Assembly (NCBI RefSeq): GCF_003416895.1
Contig: NZ_QVIO01000001.1
Location: 558,001-622,000 of the forward strand
Length of the DNA: 64,000 nt
Reading direction: 5' to 3'
From: Duganella sp. BJB476
GTDB taxonomy: Bacteria > Pseudomonadota > Gammaproteobacteria > Burkholderiales > Burkholderiaceae_D
The notes below the pieces were generated by a model. That model saw only the letters and a program-made list of their open reading frames with translations, did no database searches and was not told the DNA's origin. The position numbers and the translations under genes were made by a program. Positions 1 to 7,568 of this stretch are shown here, piece after piece; positions within the stretch are counted from its first letter, which is position 1, and each line of letters starts with the position of its first letter.

Positions 1-1
1 T

Positions 2-700
2 CCCTACGACACCCGCAACATGCTGCGCAGCGCCACCTGCCGCGATCCGGACGGCACGCCCGCAGCGCGCCGCAGCGGCAGCGTCGACGCCATGCGCAAG
101 GCTTACGCGTCCGGCCAGGTGTTCACCGGCCAGCGCCTGGGCATTCCGATGATAGACCTGCGGCCCTATCTTGAGCCGGAACTGAACATGCACAATGCCC
201 GGCAGGCCTTCTCGGTACGGGCGCGCCTGCGAGCGGCCAACCCTCGCGATGCGCAGAACCAGGTGATCTGGTTCACCCGCACGGATGCCGACATGCCGGT
301 CCGGGTGCTGGAGGCCTTGTCGGTCATGGATAAGCGCCTGAGCGGCGGGCCGCCGCCCGCGGAGTTCACCGACCGCTGCATCGATACCGGTGGCGCCGTG
401 ATCGCATCCGGACCGGCGGCTTGGGACGGCATCCTGGACCGCAAGCCGCCGGGCGCCTGTTCCAAGGCCTTCCCGCTGTTTTCCAGCCCGCGCATGGTGG
501 CGGGGGAGTCCATCAAGGGCGACGTCTTCAAGTGCGCGCTGAAGCCTGTGGCGCAGGCGCTGAAGGACGGCAGCTATCCCGCCGGCCTGGCCTGGACGGC
601 GCAGCAACAGACCTGGCTGCAGCGGATTTTCCCGCATGGCGTCTGCGATTACAGCCAGCCGGACCAGGGCCGGCCGCCGGTTTTGGAGCGGAACCGATAA
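2..700 (+). CDS. DUF6351 family protein, C-terminal part (5' end outside window)
   Basis: The reading frame is open from the first base, so this is the 3' end of a longer gene. The visible part is about 232 residues. It contains the LNMHNARQAFSVRARL segment and, near the end, the FKCALKPV and FPHGVCDYSQP segments that I associate with the C-terminus of DUF6351 proteins, large secreted proteins of unknown function. Three cysteines around the terminal segment (FKCALK, GVCDY and an upstream GACSK) would suit disulfides in a periplasmic or secreted protein. The first in-frame ATG, at 20, is probably internal, because coding sequence continues upstream of it. The family is recognised from memory of the C-terminal motif, so the assignment is moderate; the function is unknown. 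Confidence 0.65.
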   Translation, partial: PYDTRNMLRSATCRDPDGTPAARRSGSVDAMRKAYASGQVFTGQRLGIPMIDLRPYLEPELNMHNARQAFSVRARLRAANPRDAQNQVIWFTRTDADMPVRVLEALSVMDKRLSGGPPPAEFTDRCIDTGGAVIASGPAAWDGILDRKPPGACSKAFPLFSSPRMVAGESIKGDVFKCALKPVAQALKDGSYPAGLAWTAQQQTWLQRIFPHGVCDYSQPDQGRPPVLERNR

Positions 701-717
701 GATTGGCATCAAGGCCA

Positions 718-745
718 TTGACAGGCGTCATGGATCCTCTATAAT
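718..745 (+). promoter_or_regulatory. sigma70 promoter of the tRNA array
   Basis: TTGACA (718-723) and TATAAT (740-745) are both perfect consensus hexamers separated by 16 bp. The predicted start lies about 20 bp before the first tRNA-Gly. No comparable promoter is obvious before the later tRNAs, so the array may be co-transcribed as far as the terminator at 1342. Confidence 0.8.
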
Positions 746-771
746 GCTGGCCTGTTGTTGATGACAGCGAT

Positions 772-847
772 GCGGGAGTAGCTCAGTTGGTAGAGCGCAA
801 CCTTGCCAAGGTTGAGGTCGAGAGTTCGAGACTCTTCTCCCGCTCCA
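772..847 (+). tRNA. tRNA-Gly(GCC), copy 1
   Basis: A 76-nt cloverleaf with encoded CCA. The acceptor arms GCGGGAG/CTCCCGC pair perfectly, the anticodon loop is TTGCCAA (anticodon GCC) and the T-loop is TTCGAGA. It is the first of four identical tRNA-Gly genes in the array. Confidence 0.97.
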
Positions 848-913
848 AGTTATCAAGAACTAAGTAGCACTGGCAATATTGATCGCTAGCTGCTATGATG
901 TTGGACTCCAAAT

Positions 914-989
914 GCGGGAGTAGCTCAGTTGGTAGAGCGCAACCTTGCCAAGGTTGAGGTCGAGAGTTCGAGACTCTTCTCCCGCTCCA
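914..989 (+). tRNA. tRNA-Gly(GCC), copy 2
   Basis: Identical in sequence to the copy at 772-847, including the encoded CCA. It is separated from it by 66 bp with no strong promoter. Confidence 0.97.
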
Positions 990-1034
990 GTTTCTTTGAA
1001 GCTGGTTGGCGCAGTAAAAATCAGTAACTCCAAT

Positions 1035-1110
1035 GCGGGAGTAGCTCAGTTGGTAGAGCGCAACCTTGCCAAGGTTGAGGTCGAGAGTTCGAGACTCTTC
1101 TCCCGCTCCA
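1035..1110 (+). tRNA. tRNA-Gly(GCC), copy 3
   Basis: The third identical 76-nt tRNA-Gly with anticodon GCC and encoded CCA, 45 bp after copy 2. Confidence 0.97.
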
Positions 1111-1166
1111 GAATTCCGGATCGCAGCGCGTAACCCCGCTGTGCGTCTTAGTAAATAGTTTCCTCT

Positions 1167-1240
1167 GGCGAGGTAGCAAAGCGGTTATGCAGCGGCCTGC
1201 AAAGCCGTCTAGGTCGGTTCGACTCCGATCCTCGCCTCCA
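1167..1240 (+). tRNA. tRNA-Cys(GCA)
   Basis: A 74-nt cloverleaf. The acceptor stem is GGCGAGG/CCTCGCC, the anticodon loop CTGCAAA (anticodon GCA), the T-loop TTCGACT, and CCA is encoded. It sits between tRNA-Gly copies 3 and 4. Confidence 0.96.
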
Positions 1241-1257
1241 GACAATTTGAACTCCAA

Positions 1258-1333
1258 GCGGGAGTAGCTCAGTTGGTAGAGCGCAACCTTGCCAAGGTTG
1301 AGGTCGAGAGTTCGAGACTCTTCTCCCGCTCCA
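1258..1333 (+). tRNA. tRNA-Gly(GCC), copy 4
   Basis: A 76-nt tRNA-Gly identical to copies 1-3 and the last of the array. It is followed after 8 bp by a strong hairpin terminator. Its whole unit is duplicated at 4721-4911. Confidence 0.97.
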
Positions 1334-1341
1334 GTATGTAG

Positions 1342-1369
1342 AAGGGCAGCCGATGTGGCTGCCCTTTTT
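1342..1369 (+). terminator. rho-independent terminator of the tRNA array
   Basis: A perfect 10-bp stem AAGGGCAGCC/GGCTGCCCTT with a 5-nt loop, followed by a T run. The same element is found after the damaged tRNA copy at 4825, and a close relative at 26236. Confidence 0.9.
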
Positions 1370-1415
1370 GCGTTTGTGCGCCGCTTTGTAGATTTGCATT
1401 CAATGCCATAAGATG

Positions 1416-1432
1416 AATGCATCGTATGCATT
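1416..1432. promoter_or_regulatory. inverted repeat, candidate operator of the fitAB pair
   Basis: AATGCAT-CGT-ATGCATT is a perfect 7-bp inverted repeat with a 3-bp spacer, 16 bp before the fitA start codon. Ribbon-helix-helix antitoxins of the FitA type are known to bind inverted repeats in their own promoters as a FitAB complex, so autoregulation is the natural reading. Only the left arm survives in the segmental copy near 4897-4911. Confidence 0.55.
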
Positions 1433-1448
1433 TTCGTGAGGTGACGCC

Positions 1449-1700
1449 ATGGCCATGCTAACAGTACGTAATCTTCCAGGCGATGTACACCGCGTATTGC
1501 GGGTACGTGCCGCTCAACACGGGCGCAGCACCGAGGCCGAAGTGCGCGAGATCCTGGCTGCGGCGGTCAAACCCGAGTCACGCGTTCTGATGGGAGACGC
1601 GCTCGCGGCATTGGGGCGAAAAATCGGTTTGACGAACGAGGATGTCGAGATCCTTCAGCAGTCGAGGGACAAGGCGGCCAAACCGATGGGTTTTGAATGA
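1449..1700 (+). CDS. fitA: FitA-like ribbon-helix-helix antitoxin
   Basis: This 83-residue protein starts MAMLTVRNLP and continues with HRVLRVRAAQHGRSTEAEVREIL, a MetJ/Arc ribbon-helix-helix fold in which the first strand (LTVRNLP) contacts DNA. The C-terminal half would wrap the toxin. In FitA/VapB-type systems the protein neutralises the PIN-domain toxin and represses the operon. The start at 1449 is preceded by GTGAGGTGA; an ATG two codons later is also possible. The stop overlaps the toxin start (ATGA), so the pair is translationally coupled. The block is less GC-rich than most of the window, which suits horizontal acquisition. Confidence 0.85.
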   Translation: MAMLTVRNLPGDVHRVLRVRAAQHGRSTEAEVREILAAAVKPESRVLMGDALAALGRKIGLTNEDVEILQQSRDKAAKPMGFE

Positions 1701-2113
1701 TCCTGCTCGACACCAATGTCGTTTCCGAAGCGATGAAGGCAAAGCCCAATGCGACCGTGCTGGCGTGGTTGAATCGGCAAACGGCCGAAACGCTGTATCT
1801 TTTCAGCGTGATTTTGGCTGAGTTGATGTTCGGCATAGAGGTACTGCCGGCTGGCAAGCGGAAGAAGGTCCTGGCGCAGACCTTTGATGATTTGATGGGA
1901 TTATTCAAGGGCAGGGTGCTTCCGTTCGACGCGGACGCGGCGCGACACTATGCCAGGCTGGCCGTGGCGGCCAGGCGTGTTGGGCGAGGGTTTCCAACGC
2001 CAGATGGATACATTGCCGCCATAGCGGCATCGCGCACTTTCATCGTTGCATCGCGCGACACCGGGCCTTATGAGGCCGCAAGCATCGCAGTCATTAATCC
2101 TTGGCAGACATAA
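1697..2113 (+). CDS. fitB: FitB/VapC-like PIN-domain toxin
   Basis: A 138-residue PIN-domain ribonuclease, the expected toxin of the upstream antitoxin. The four acidic active-site residues are in canonical places: D5 in ILLDTN, E42 in ILAELMFG, D103 in TPDGYIAA and D121 in ASRDTG. These bind divalent metal for RNA cleavage in the family. The spacing closely follows gonococcal FitB as I remember it. The ATG overlaps the antitoxin stop. The toxin looks intact, so the module is probably functional. The RNA target cannot be read from sequence. Confidence 0.87.
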   Translation: MILLDTNVVSEAMKAKPNATVLAWLNRQTAETLYLFSVILAELMFGIEVLPAGKRKKVLAQTFDDLMGLFKGRVLPFDADAARHYARLAVAARRVGRGFPTPDGYIAAIAASRTFIVASRDTGPYEAASIAVINPWQT

Positions 2114-2336
2114 CGGATCTGTTGACTGCTTTTTTTTTGCATTGCGCTACCATTTCGGAGGCCCGAAAATCGACTCGGCTATGCGGGGTGTCCCTATGTC
2201 GCTCGTCAAGCAGTCGTAAGGATTGCACGATCTAATCTTGTTATTGCCTGATTCGACGATACTGCGAAAATTCTGAAAAACACGCCGGGTGGAATGCTAC
2301 GCTGTACTTTGGATAGCGACATTTCTGGGAGTGCGT

Positions 2337-3272
2337 ATGAAGCAGGGAGCAGGGGCGGCGTTGGCGACTGCTGCCGATCTGGCGCAATTGGTCGGGGGGA
2401 TTGCCCAAAGCGATGGGGATTACGTCACCCAGATCCCGGCGCTGACGGTTTACCGGCGTAGCGCGGCCACGGACCCGATGCCATGCATCTACGGCCTTGG
2501 TTTGGGGCTGGCAGTACAAGGTGGCAAGCGGGTGACGCTGGGCGATGAGATTTTTGACTACGGGCCGGGGCAGTCACTTGTGACCTCGGTCGATTTGCCT
2601 GTGACCTCCTACGTCACGCGCGCGAGTCATGCCGAACCCTATCTGGGTATTCGTCTTGAATTGGACGGGCGCGCTATTAGCCAAGTGGCCGCCGAGATGG
2701 ATTTTTCCTCGCCGCTCAAGACAACGACTTCACGCGCCATCTCCGTCGTGACGCTGGATGACAGTGTGCAGGACGCGTTGATCCGGCTCATCCGGCTGTT
2801 GGATGAGCCACATATCATCCCCTTCGTTGGCCCCTTGATTCAGCAGGAAATTATTGTCCGATTGCTCCGCGGGGAGCATGGCCCCATGTTGCGCCACCTG
2901 GTCACCATGGGCTCGCCAAGCCAGCAGATTGCCAAGGTGATTACCTGGTTGAAGCAGCACTTCGCGGGGGACTTTCCGATCGATGACCTGGCCGCTCAAG
3001 CCCACATGAGTCCATCGACCTTCCGACAGCACTTCCGCGTGGTGGCCGGCATGAGTCCCTTGCAGTATCTGAAGCAGCTGCGTTTGCAGGACGCACGTCA
3101 ATTGATGTTGAATGAAAATATCGACGCCGGCAGCGCTGCGCTGCGCGTGGGCTATGAGAGCGCTTCTCAGTTCAGCCGCGAATACACCCGCTTGTTTGGC
3201 GCCCCGCCGCTGCGGGATATCAGGCGCTTGCAGGAGGCCTCTGAATCCATGGCGGAGCGGCGGGAGCATTAG
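2337..3272 (+). CDS. AraC-family transcriptional regulator (YqhC-like)
   Basis: 311 residues from the ATG at 2337, chosen because GGGAG lies 5 bp upstream; an in-frame ATG at 2289 lacks such a site. The N-terminal half matches the AraC_N type (VYRRS, YGLGLGLAVQGGKRVTLG). The C-terminal ~100 residues hold two helix-turn-helix motifs (IDDLAAQAHMSPSTFRQHF and then AALRVGYESASQFSREYTRLFG). Regulators with this N-terminal domain, such as YqhC of Escherichia coli, sense aldehydes and activate neighbouring oxidoreductase genes. The next gene on the same strand is an NAD(P)H quinone reductase, which would suit such a role, but the inducer is unknown. Confidence 0.85.
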   Translation: MKQGAGAALATAADLAQLVGGIAQSDGDYVTQIPALTVYRRSAATDPMPCIYGLGLGLAVQGGKRVTLGDEIFDYGPGQSLVTSVDLPVTSYVTRASHAEPYLGIRLELDGRAISQVAAEMDFSSPLKTTTSRAISVVTLDDSVQDALIRLIRLLDEPHIIPFVGPLIQQEIIVRLLRGEHGPMLRHLVTMGSPSQQIAKVITWLKQHFAGDFPIDDLAAQAHMSPSTFRQHFRVVAGMSPLQYLKQLRLQDARQLMLNENIDAGSAALRVGYESASQFSREYTRLFGAPPLRDIRRLQEASESMAERREH

Positions 3273-3435
3273 GTAGGGGCTGTCAAGTCATCAGATCAGG
3301 CAATTTATTCCTCGGATCGGGTTACCGTGTTTTGTGCCATCAGATTCACAATGCTCTGCATGGATGTGGCTTAGCTGCCGCGTGAATATGATGCCGTTGC
3401 CGGAAGGGCGGCGGAGGCTAACAAGGGAATCAGGA

Positions 3436-4038
3436 ATGAAACATGTATTACTCATCAATGCGCACCAATTTTACGAAGGGATTTCTTCGGGCGGGCTGAA
3501 TCGAACCATGCTTGACACCATTGAAGAAGAACTGAGGCAAATGGGATATGAGGCCCGTCATACTGCCATTGAGCAGGGCTACGACATCCATGCGGAAGTG
3601 GAAAAGCATTTGTGGGCGGACTTAATTATTTTGCAGTCGCCGGTGTACTGGTTCGGTATGCCGTGGATCTACAAAAAATACGTGGACGAAGTGTTCACGG
3701 CCGGGATGATGCAGGGACAGTTCATCACCGGCGACGGCCGCACCCGCGACGACCCAAGCCAGCAATACGGCTCCGGCGGCCTGCTGCACGGGAAGAAATA
3801 CATGCTGTCACTGACTTGGAATGCGCCCACGGAAGCCTTCGGCGACCCGGGGCAGGCTTTATTTGAGGGCAAGACGGTTGACGACGTATTCGTCGCCAAT
3901 ACCGCCAACTATAAGTTCTGCGGCATGGAAATCCTGCCCGCATTTTCCAGCCACGATGTCATGAAGCAGGCCGACGTCGAAGGCGATCTGGCGCGACTTC
4001 GCCGACACCTGGCGGCCATTGCCAGTACAGCCCAATAA
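3436..4038 (+). CDS. mdaB: MdaB-like NAD(P)H:quinone oxidoreductase
   Basis: A 200-residue flavodoxin-fold protein close to MdaB (modulator of drug activity B), which reduces quinones by two electrons with FAD and NADPH in the cytosol and protects against electrophile and redox stress. Diagnostic segments are LWADLIILQSPVYWFGMPW, KKYVDEVFTAG, GDGRTRDDPSQQYGSGG and KKYMLSLTWNAP. The start is the ATG at 3436, preceded by AAGGGAATCAGGA; the open frame extends upstream without a plausible start. It lies 163 bp after the AraC gene, its probable regulator, and 21 bp before a DUF1330 gene. Confidence 0.88.
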   Translation: MKHVLLINAHQFYEGISSGGLNRTMLDTIEEELRQMGYEARHTAIEQGYDIHAEVEKHLWADLIILQSPVYWFGMPWIYKKYVDEVFTAGMMQGQFITGDGRTRDDPSQQYGSGGLLHGKKYMLSLTWNAPTEAFGDPGQALFEGKTVDDVFVANTANYKFCGMEILPAFSSHDVMKQADVEGDLARLRRHLAAIASTAQ

Positions 4039-4059
4039 CGCCATCCACGGAGCATTCAT

Positions 4060-4461
4060 ATGCAACAAGCTATCATTCGCGTCGCCGCCGCCGCCACGCT
4101 GGCGCTGGCCGTCTTGAGTAACGCGCAAGCACAAGCTGCCACCGTCCCGCCGGCAGCGCAGCCCCACGGCTACATGGTCGTCACTTATGACATCAAGGAC
4201 CAGGCGGCGTTCCAAAAATACATGGATGCCGCAGGCTCGCTTGCCGGGAAATACAACGGTAAGGTCATCGTTTTTAACATGAAGACCCAGGCGGTGGAGG
4301 GTAAATCCAGGTTCATCATTGGCATTGCCGAGTTTCCAAGCCTTGCTGAAGCGGAGCGTTTTTACTACTCGCCCGAATATACCGAAGCGCGAAAATTCCG
4401 CGCCGCTGCCACGGGTGGGACCAGCACCGTGATCCTGACTGAAGGCCTTCCCCAGCAGTAA
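4060..4461 (+). CDS. DUF1330 family protein with signal peptide
   Basis: 133 residues. An N-terminal signal peptide (hydrophobic stretch about residues 8-22, likely cut after AQA) precedes a DUF1330 domain with HGYMVVTYDIKDQAAFQKYM, FIIGIAEFPSLAEAERFY and YTEARKFR. DUF1330 proteins are small ferredoxin-like folds that dimerise like ABM-type monooxygenases; most lack a known reaction. Export to the periplasm is unusual for the family. The gene follows mdaB by 21 bp and is probably co-transcribed with it. The 266 bp after it, up to the damaged tRNA, contain no gene I can support. Confidence 0.82.
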   Translation: MQQAIIRVAAAATLALAVLSNAQAQAATVPPAAQPHGYMVVTYDIKDQAAFQKYMDAAGSLAGKYNGKVIVFNMKTQAVEGKSRFIIGIAEFPSLAEAERFYYSPEYTEARKFRAAATGGTSTVILTEGLPQQ

Positions 4462-4727
4462 GCCGCTGCAGTCGCACCCATGTCACTTGCCTTGGTAGAT
4501 ACAGGATTGCTGGGACTGCTGCTGCAAATTGGTGCTGATCCACACTCTGTGTAAGCGAGTATTCGATGGATCGCCCCACCGCCCAAGCACCGCGATGGTG
4601 GTGACCCCTCACGGTTTGTGGGTAACGGATGCATTTCTTCGTTCAATTGTTCGCCTTGCGACAATTGAGCGAGTGTCTGAGAGAGGGGCGTGATGCTGCA
4701 TCAATCTCACGACGCGAGGAACTCCAA

Positions 4728-4816
4728 GCGGGAGTAGCTCAGTTGGTAGAGCGCAACCTTGCCAAGGTTGAGGGCCAAGGTCGGGGTCGAGAGTTCGAGA
4801 CTCTTCTCCCGCTCCA
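4728..4816 (+). pseudogene. tRNA-Gly(GCC) copy disrupted by a 13-nt tandem duplication
   Basis: All of the tRNA-Gly sequence is here, but it is 89 nt long. The 13 nt from the anticodon into the variable region (GCCAAGGTTGAGG, 4761-4773) are followed at once by a near copy (GCCAAGGTCGGGG, 4774-4786, two substitutions). The extra bases lie between the anticodon stem and the T arm, giving an oversized variable region that tRNA-Gly does not normally have. Acceptor stem, D arm, T arm and CCA are intact. It is probably non-functional, and four intact copies exist at 772-1333. Confidence 0.8.
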
Positions 4817-4824
4817 GTATGTAG

Positions 4825-4852
4825 AAGGGCAGCCGATGTGGCTGCCCTTTTT
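4825..4852 (+). terminator. terminator after the damaged tRNA-Gly
   Basis: Identical to the element at 1342-1369: 10-bp stem AAGGGCAGCC/GGCTGCCCTT, loop GATGT, then a T run. It was carried along by the segmental duplication. Confidence 0.88.
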
Positions 4853-4933
4853 GCGTTTGCGCGCCGCCTTGCAGATGCGCAGTCCATGCCATCAGGTGAA
4901 TGCATCGCATGGGGGACGCGGGCGCACGGCTGG

Positions 4934-6400
4934 TCAGCGGTCGTCGCCGTCGCGTCCGGTCGATGCCGGCACGGTCGGTGTTACCGACGTGACCGCGCCG
5001 GCCAGGACCCAGGCGCGCTGGCTGGGGGCAAAGCGCGGTGCGAGCAAGCCGTCGTTGATTTCGCGTGTCACGGCGAAGCGGCGAAAAGCGGTCGCAGGCA
5101 GGAACAGGCGGCTGTTGTCGGCGTATCCGTCGCTGGCTGTGTCGACATCACCTTCTGCAGCGGAGATCACGCCGTCGCCATTGGCGTCGATCCGTCGCAC
5201 TTCGGCCGCATAGGCGTCAAACAGCCTGCGCGGAAACGGTATACCCGGTTCAAACGAAGCGATGCGGACATAGGTGTCCAGGAAAATTTCGCGGGCCAGT
5301 CCGCTGGGAATGAAGCGCTGACGGTTTTCCCTCTGGGCGGCTGCCTCCGCGTCGAATTTGTCAGGGTCGCGCGGGCCGGAGCCGCCAAGTATGGCGGCCG
5401 TGTTCGGATTGTCTCCGTAGTTAATCGGACTGTTCTTCACGCCGGATGGCCCGGAACCGGGTATCAGCGACGACAGCGCCCCCACGTTGCCGGCCTCGAA
5501 GGTGCCGGGTATGTCTCCGGTAAACGGTAATTCGTACAACGGATGTATCCAGTTCGTCGTGTAATTGAACTCCCAATAGCCGTGGCAATCAGTCTGCTGC
5601 ATGCAATTGAGCGCGCCCATGCTGAGTTGTATGGGGACGATATTGGTCTGGCGATCGGGAAAATGATCGGTGGAACCAGGCAGATGCGGCGCCCGTCCAT
5701 CCATCGTAAAGATCTGTCCCGGCACGTTCTGGTGCGTGCCCATGGCCAGGATGGCGGCGGCGTCGGCCGCTGTCATGCGGCCAAATTGCGCATGCCCGTC
5801 CGTCCGCGGCGCCGCGACTTCGGGGACCTGCAAGTCGTGGATCATCCACCCCTCGTACCAGCCGCTCTCGTTGTTGATCACGAACAGATTCGACAGGTCG
5901 GTAAACACGTCGATGAAGGCCCGCACATCATTGGGATCGGTGGGCAGTCCGGGTTTGGGTTCCACCACCAGCCGCACCGCGCCGATGGTGGGCAGGCCGC
6001 AGTTGCCGCCGGTCGCGGTCAACATCGCCTGGTCGTTAATCCCCGGGAAGCGCGCGGTAAAGGGATTGGGTTCGAAGCCTTCGGTCGCCAACAGATAGTA
6101 TTGGAATAGCTGGCTCGGCTTGTCCGCCTCGGCAAAGGCTTGAATCGGCAGGTAGCTATGCGGCCGCTCCGCCAACCTTTCCAGCCGGTCCTGTAGTTGA
6201 TCGGGCAATCGCCGGATATCGCCGCGATGGCGTACGGCCTCGCGATCGAAGGCCGCATGTGGATTGGGGTGGCAGGGCGGCGGCGGTTGTTCGGCATGCG
6301 CGGCGCCGGCGACCAAGGCGGCAATGCAGGTGACGGCAAGATGGGCCAGTGCGCCTTTGTGCGCGTGCTGGCCGTCGTCGATTCGTATCGTGGATTTCAT
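4934..6400 (-). CDS. secreted protein of unknown function with EF-hand-like loop
   Basis: 488 residues from the ATG at 6400, which has GGGAGGAAAC just upstream; the open frame continues upstream without a good start. The N-terminus (MKSTIRIDDGQHAHKGALAH, then a hydrophobic stretch ending AHAEQPPPP) is a long signal peptide. I do not recognise the main domain, which contains FVINNESGWYEGWMIHDL and CMQQTDCHGYWEFNYTTNW; two cysteines in the latter may form a disulfide. Near the C-terminus IDANGDGVISAAEGD fits the calcium-binding EF-hand loop (D-x-N-x-D-G-x-I). It is a single-gene unit, convergent with the damaged tRNA. Confidence 0.7.
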   Translation of the reverse strand: MKSTIRIDDGQHAHKGALAHLAVTCIAALVAGAAHAEQPPPPCHPNPHAAFDREAVRHRGDIRRLPDQLQDRLERLAERPHSYLPIQAFAEADKPSQLFQYYLLATEGFEPNPFTARFPGINDQAMLTATGGNCGLPTIGAVRLVVEPKPGLPTDPNDVRAFIDVFTDLSNLFVINNESGWYEGWMIHDLQVPEVAAPRTDGHAQFGRMTAADAAAILAMGTHQNVPGQIFTMDGRAPHLPGSTDHFPDRQTNIVPIQLSMGALNCMQQTDCHGYWEFNYTTNWIHPLYELPFTGDIPGTFEAGNVGALSSLIPGSGPSGVKNSPINYGDNPNTAAILGGSGPRDPDKFDAEAAAQRENRQRFIPSGLAREIFLDTYVRIASFEPGIPFPRRLFDAYAAEVRRIDANGDGVISAAEGDVDTASDGYADNSRLFLPATAFRRFAVTREINDGLLAPRFAPSQRAWVLAGAVTSVTPTVPASTGRDGDDR

Positions 6401-6623
6401 GTTTCCTCCCGTAGCGTTGGCCCGCACCGCACGGTTGGGATGTGTATCTATGGCGAGGCAAGATGACATCGAGTTGCGACATCGGGCATGAAAGGCAAGC
6501 AGGCGCTTGCCGTGTGAGCTACATTGTGGCTTGCCGTGGTCGACCGGCCTTGAAGTCACTCAATCGCACCATGGGTGTTCGATTGAACCTTTTTGAGCTG
6601 TATCGCCAGAGTTGGAATGTTCG

Positions 6624-6661
6624 AATCCCGCCCCATTGATTTGTGACCGGGGCGGGATTTT
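6624..6661. terminator. hairpin at the 3' end of the ABC operon
   Basis: AATCCCGCCCC and GGGGCGGGATT form a perfect 11-bp stem with a 14-nt loop. TTTT follows on the plus strand. The ABC operon ends just beside it at 6681 on the minus strand, where the T run is missing, so its direction of action is uncertain. The 280 bp between 6400 and 6681 hold nothing else that I can support. Confidence 0.55.
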
Positions 6662-6680
6662 CATTGGAGTGAGGGCGGAA

Positions 6681-7550
6681 TCAGCTTCCGTGCTCGACGA
6701 ACTGTGCGGGGCGCCATTTCAGCAAGCGGTTCTCCACCGCGGTCAGCAGATATTCCGCCGCCAGCGCCACCACGGCCAGCACGATCATCGCGGCAAACAC
6801 GCCGGCCGCATTGAAGGTGCCCTGCGCCGTGGCGATCAGCAGGCCGATGCCGTGCCGCGCGCCCAGGAATTCGCCGACCACCGCACCCACCAGGGCAAAG
6901 CCAAAGCTGACATGCAGGCTGGCCAGGATCCAGCTCAGCGCCGACGGGAATACCACGGTGAAGGTCACCTGGCGCTTGCTGGCGCCCAGGATGTAGGCGT
7001 TGGCGATCAGGTTGCGGTCGGCTTCCCGCACGCCCTGGAAGGCGTTGGCGAATACGACGAAGAACACCATCACCACCGCCAGCGCCACCTTGGAGCCCAT
7101 GCCCAGGCCGAACATAATGATAAAAATCGAGCCCAGCACCACACGCGGGATGGCATTGGCCACCTTGATGTAAATGCTCAGCACATCGGACATCAGCTTG
7201 TTGCGTCCCAGCGCGATGCCGAACACAATGCCCAGCACGCTGCCGATCAGGAAGCCCAGCACCGTTTCCTCCATCGTCACCAGCAGTTCTTTCCATAGCG
7301 GTCCTTGCGCCGTGCCCTCGCTCAGCCAGGTGAGCAGTTGCCCGTAGATGGCCGAAGGCTGGGAAAAGAAGAACGGGTCCAGCCATTGCCGCGTCACCGC
7401 GAATTCCCAGGCGCCCAGCGTCACCGCCGCCAGCGCCACGCGCAGGAACAGCACCAGGCGCCGGTGGTTGATGGCGCGCGCCACTGCGGCCCGCTCTTCG
7501 CTGCCGTCGCCCGGCAGGCCGGCACGGTTTGCCGTTGTGTTTGCATGCAT
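6681..7550 (-). CDS. ABC transporter permease, SsuC/TauC/NitT type
   Basis: A 289-residue inner-membrane protein with about six transmembrane segments. It carries the BPD_transp_1 signature, with the EAA-type loop around residues 190-215 (AYILGASKRQVTFTVVFPSALSWI) that docks on the ATPase. In this family it forms the channel for small oxyanions, sulfonates or aromatic acids. It is the last gene of the operon porin, binding protein, ATPase, permease, and starts 18 bp after the ATPase stop codon. The substrate cannot be told from sequence. Confidence 0.88.
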   Translation of the reverse strand: MHANTTANRAGLPGDGSEERAAVARAINHRRLVLFLRVALAAVTLGAWEFAVTRQWLDPFFFSQPSAIYGQLLTWLSEGTAQGPLWKELLVTMEETVLGFLIGSVLGIVFGIALGRNKLMSDVLSIYIKVANAIPRVVLGSIFIIMFGLGMGSKVALAVVMVFFVVFANAFQGVREADRNLIANAYILGASKRQVTFTVVFPSALSWILASLHVSFGFALVGAVVGEFLGARHGIGLLIATAQGTFNAAGVFAAMIVLAVVALAAEYLLTAVENRLLKWRPAQFVEHGS

Positions 7551-7568
7551 AAATATTCTCCGTACGGT

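Larger units (their letters stand above)
1251..1432 (+). repeat. segmental repeat, copy A (tRNA-Gly, terminator and flank)
   Basis: This stretch contains tRNA-Gly copy 4, the hairpin terminator and about 60 bp beyond it. It is repeated with a few substitutions and one 13-nt insertion at 4721-4911. Identity begins with ACTCCAAGCG just before the tRNA and fades around GAATGCATCG. Both flanks of the tRNA are shared, not only its 3' end, so this is a segmental duplication and not a classical att-site duplication. Confidence 0.85.
4721..4911 (+). repeat. segmental repeat, copy B (damaged tRNA-Gly, terminator and flank)
   Basis: The second copy of the segment at 1251-1432. It keeps the tRNA-Gly, the identical terminator and most of the downstream flank with scattered substitutions, and ends within the left arm of the fitAB inverted repeat. 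Together the two copies bracket the lower-GC block with the toxin-antitoxin, regulator and reductase genes. Confidence 0.82.

Noticed and set aside
879..899. TTGATC and TATGAT before the second tRNA-Gly as a promoter
   Set aside because: The spacing is only 9 bp, too short for a sigma70 promoter.
1251..4911. A classical integrative element at tRNA-Gly
   Set aside because: There is no integrase, and the repeat covers both flanks of the tRNA and not just its 3' end.
6613..6640. GTTCGAATCCCGCC resembles the 3' end of a tRNA
   Set aside because: The bases before it cannot form the T-arm stem, and no acceptor or anticodon arm is present upstream. It is explained by the hairpin at 6624-6661.
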